From positions 1,085,407 to 1,149,406 of the forward strand of contig JAJEKV010000140.1 of the NCBI GenBank assembly GCA_021234155.1: a stretch of DNA of 64,000 bases, given 5' to 3'. This DNA is from Isoetes taiwanensis (taxonomy: Eukaryota; Streptophyta; Lycopodiopsida; Isoetales; Isoetaceae). The position numbers were made by a program, and so were the translations under genes. The notes beneath the pieces are model-generated. The model did not search any database. It was not told the origin of the DNA and was given only the letters and a program-made list of their open reading frames with translations. Positions 61,195 through 64,000 of the stretch are shown here, in pieces; position 1 is the stretch's first letter, and every line of letters starts with the position of its first letter.

Positions 61195-61306
61195 ATTTGG
61201 ACATTGGCGATTTTAGATGGCTCAGGGGTTGGATGCATGCAATGTAGTCCATTTGGACATTGGCGATTTTAGATGGCTCAGGGGTTGGATGCATGCAATG
61301 TAGTCC
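61195..61306. repeat. Exact 56-bp tandem duplication
   Basis: The unit ATTTGGACATTGGCGATTTT..AATGTAGTCC occurs twice without differences (61195-61250 and 61251-61306), so it is recent. Confidence 0.9.
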
Positions 61307-63175
61307 ATTTCCACAGTTGCACCTTCATGGCCTGCTTCTACAATTGCAACTCCATCACCTTGCACTTCCAAAATCTAGAAAGACACACAGTTTTCAATAC
61401 GACAACATGCATGTGCCACAGTAACCTCCAATCCCAAGCAATGTCTTTGTCACATTGCAATGTCCATGTACACAGGGCATGGTATCTTAGATCCCAACAT
61501 CCATAAAGTTATAATTTCATATACTTACGAGGAAAACTCAAGGGTTACATGCATTAAATAAATATTGAGCCTAGAAAGTTGCTTAGAAAACCTGTACAAG
61601 AGAAGTTTTTCTATGCCAGCTACTTACACAATACTTAACACAGTAAAGGAACTAGTTGCATCTTTCAAGTTTCCAAGAAACCTAAGCTGCTGTGGTCCAC
61701 TGCACCTTCCTTTCTAACTAACAATTTAATTGTAGCTGCGCTTTCCCTTAAAGACAATGCCATAATCACTTTCTGCAACATGATACTTCTTGCTCTGAAG
61801 TTGGAAGTGCCAGATAACAAGTCTGGACATGTAAGATTTGAGAATGGCTTTTCGAATACCACAACAGGGATTGATGTTGGACCTCTGATGCGTGAGGCCA
61901 AAATGTTGGATCAAGTTCAAAATTATAAGGTCCACAAGCAGAAGCATCCCTTTCTTCCTTTGGGTTACTCTGCAGAGCTCCGGGTCGGCTTGGGCAAAAT
62001 GTGTACTGATATGCCTAGCAAAAAGACGAGAATATGAACTCATACCTGCATTGTTTTTTGTGTTGTCTGTTGTGTTTGTCGTGCTTGGGCAATGAGTCAG
62101 GCGAAACCCTCTCCACACATAGTCTGTAATAGCAGCAAATCCATATTTATTGTTCAAATGTGCCCTAGCATTTTTTATTAGGTTATTCAAACCCTCTCTA
62201 CCACTTGGAATCTCTCCACTTTTAGACGCTATACGAAGGTCTAGATAGACAAGTGGAAAAGGTTTCTCAAAGTCCTGGTGCTATTGGTTAGAGATCACCT
62301 CCAAGTAATTGAGAAGTAAATTCTTTAGAGATCTAAATGCATGTAGATCAAATAGTTTATGTCAGCCCAACTCAAAATGTTTATGAAAATAAGAGCTATG
62401 AGGAAGCAAGTAGTTGTAGAGATGAGAAAGTACTTAAAATGTGGACCACGTATCGGCAAGTAAATGTGACCTACATAGACCATCAGTAGCACAGCATCGG
62501 GAAGTAGTTCAACATATAGATTTAAGGAACTTGAAGGGTATTGCTCCTCCACATATGAGGGAAAACCGTGGCCATTGCTCAGACATCTCTCAAGACATTA
62601 TTGCTTTTGCTGATATATCCTATGTCGTAACACATCGTGAATCAAGTAAATAGCTAGTTGCGTACATAGTTTAAAATATAAGTTATGATTATTTGGTTCA
62701 ATGTTAAATGAAGCAGAAAATTCAGAGAGTGTTCTATGTCCAAGCAAAACCATATTGCCTCCGTTGATGAAACTATATTCAATGTGTTGGGTATACTTTT
62801 GCTGTTATCCCTTGGTTTTTGTTTTGCATATCTCCTGTAGTAATACATCATATATTCACGTTGCAGGGTTTAGATGATACCAAGGTAGTTTATAAGAGAA
62901 AAGTAGAAGAGCTTCAAATAACCCTTCTTTGAAGGTGCAGGAAGGTATGAGGTTAAGGTTAGCAACCTCGTAAATGCATATCGTGATGGATATATTTAGT
63001 GCATAACTAACTAAGCCTCTGCCTGTCTTTTGGCAAAGCAGATGGTTGAAATGGAAATGAAATTGTTACAACTGAAGTTCAAAAATCAACCCTTGGAACA
63101 TGATCCTGGAACCACAAAGAGTGGTGATTGCAACAAAATTTTGAGCCAGGCACTTCGGCTTTGAATTTGTAGGCT
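61307..63175. other. No gene recognised
   Basis: Short open segments on both strands; those at 61726-62190 (minus) and 62440-62653 (plus) are the longest and match nothing I know. A TTGCAG acceptor-like site precedes an open stretch at 62868-62930. Confidence 0.4.
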
Positions 63176-63202
63176 TTGTTTTTTTTTTTTTGGGTTGCCC
63201 CT

Positions 63203-63415
63203 AGGGGGGCAAACCCTCGTTTATGTGGGTATGTGGGCATATCCAGGTATATGCCGGCATATGCCTACCATATATGCCGGGTGATCGCTAAAACCGGACG
63301 CCGCCTCAGAAATGCACGGGGGCAAACCCTCGCTTATGTGGGTATGTGGGCATATCGGTATATGCCTAAGATATGCCTAGCATATGCCGGTGATCGCTAA
63401 AACCGGCACGTCAGA
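63203..63415. repeat. 105-bp tandem duplication rich in ATATGCC
   Basis: Two diverged units, each running from GGGGGCAAACCCTCG through GTATGTGGGCATAT to GTGATCGCTAAAACCGG and CAGAAATGC. Inside, ATATGCC/GGCATAT words alternate and can pair with one another. Confidence 0.8.
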
Positions 63416-63424
63416 AATGCTAGG

Positions 63425-63796
63425 TCATCCAGCCCCCATTCCTTCAGGCGTGGCTATGGCGCATTTCGACCCTTCTTCTTCTTCCTTCATAGGTGTGTAA
63501 TGTTCCCTTTTCGTAGAATCCCTACAATGTTTGTGCGAGAATGGAGCCGGGCAATCCGTTTTACGCCGATAAATTATACAAGGTGGATCATTGTAAACAA
63601 TCATTCTTTCAGTAAATCCAAGGAGCGCATGCAATGCCGAAGCTTCATTACGTGTCTTCCGAAGTTCTAGCAAATTTTTAGATGATTTATCTTTGTTGCG
63701 GCGAAGCGCGGATTTATGCATGAAAAGAGGAAAAGAGAATGTGGAACATTTACTCGGGGGCATGCCCCTCTTTCCTTGCGGGATTATTTGCTTCAT
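63425..63796 (-). other. 123-codon ORF, not recognised
   Basis: Basic N-terminus and an acidic run near the C-terminus, no domain identified. The rest of the window to 64000 shows no other candidate exon. It could be a real exon of a gene running off the window, or chance. Confidence 0.2.
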
Positions 63797-64000
63797 AATT
63801 GGGCTGGAGTATTAAGCTACGGTTTGAACTTGAAGGTCCGCCATAGTGGGGTTCTCTAACAGGAAAAGGAAGCAAAGAAAGAAGCGATTTTCGAGCTTCT
63901 CATTCAGTGGTGATATATGGGTGTTAGAAATGTGAGAGCCTGTTGCATTTCGACTTCTATTTTTTGACGTTTTTCACTTTCTATGATTGATTTGTCGAAG

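Overview
The window looks like nuclear DNA of a land plant. Evidence: AT-rich sequence, a spliced gene with GT..AG introns, plant-type TE families (chromovirus, L1-type LINE, Helitrons), and fragments of plant genes (LHCB4-like light-harvesting protein, RBP45/47-like RNA-binding protein, NBR1-like receptor). A tyrosine-recombinase (YR) element makes me favour a seed-free plant such as a fern; this is inference. No prokaryotic operons, rRNA or CRISPR were seen.

Layout. 1-9 kb: one apparently intact host gene, a 6-exon short-chain dehydrogenase/reductase on the minus strand (4256 to 2547), small inverted and tandem repeats, and a 1.05 kb tandem duplication holding exon-like segments (6078-8173). 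9-13.7 kb: minisatellites and a decayed NBR1-like (PB1 + ZZ) pseudogene. 13.7-24.7 kb: copies of one structured repeat module (A also lies at 1.1-1.76 kb; B, C, D, E here). Copy E is joined to a frameshifted tyrosine recombinase gene, and copy D keeps the last codons of a second one, so the modules are the 3' regions of a YR transposable element. Between them lie a kinase-like fragment, a small TIR element (17139-17517) and a degraded Ty3/gypsy chromovirus (20389-22424).

24.9-47.6 kb: a head-to-tail cluster of non-autonomous Helitrons (5' TCTACTTA, 3' hairpin plus CTAG). The first contains a 2.6 kb tandem triplication whose repeat boundary is exactly the Helitron 5' end. The third carries antisense fragments of an RBP45/47-like gene and an LHCB4-like gene, plus a 115-bp perfect inverted repeat. 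No Rep/helicase is present.

47.6-51.7 kb: no recognised gene; a second copy of a 255-bp dispersed repeat and a TATA-like promoter. 51762-58303: a full-length L1-type LINE on the minus strand with a 17-bp target-site duplication, ORF1 and ORF2 both broken. 58.3-64 kb: no recognised gene, several short tandem duplications.

Most unusual signal: each YR module carries a loxP-like palindrome (two inverted arms around a conserved asymmetric 8-bp spacer), followed in YR-sense order by CACCC/GGGTG micro-hairpins (copies D and E) and a long hairpin capped by a GAAA loop (A, B, D, E), with direct repeats of the half-site bounding the module in B and E. Read together, these could be the recombination site and structured 3' region of a poorly described plant YR element family.
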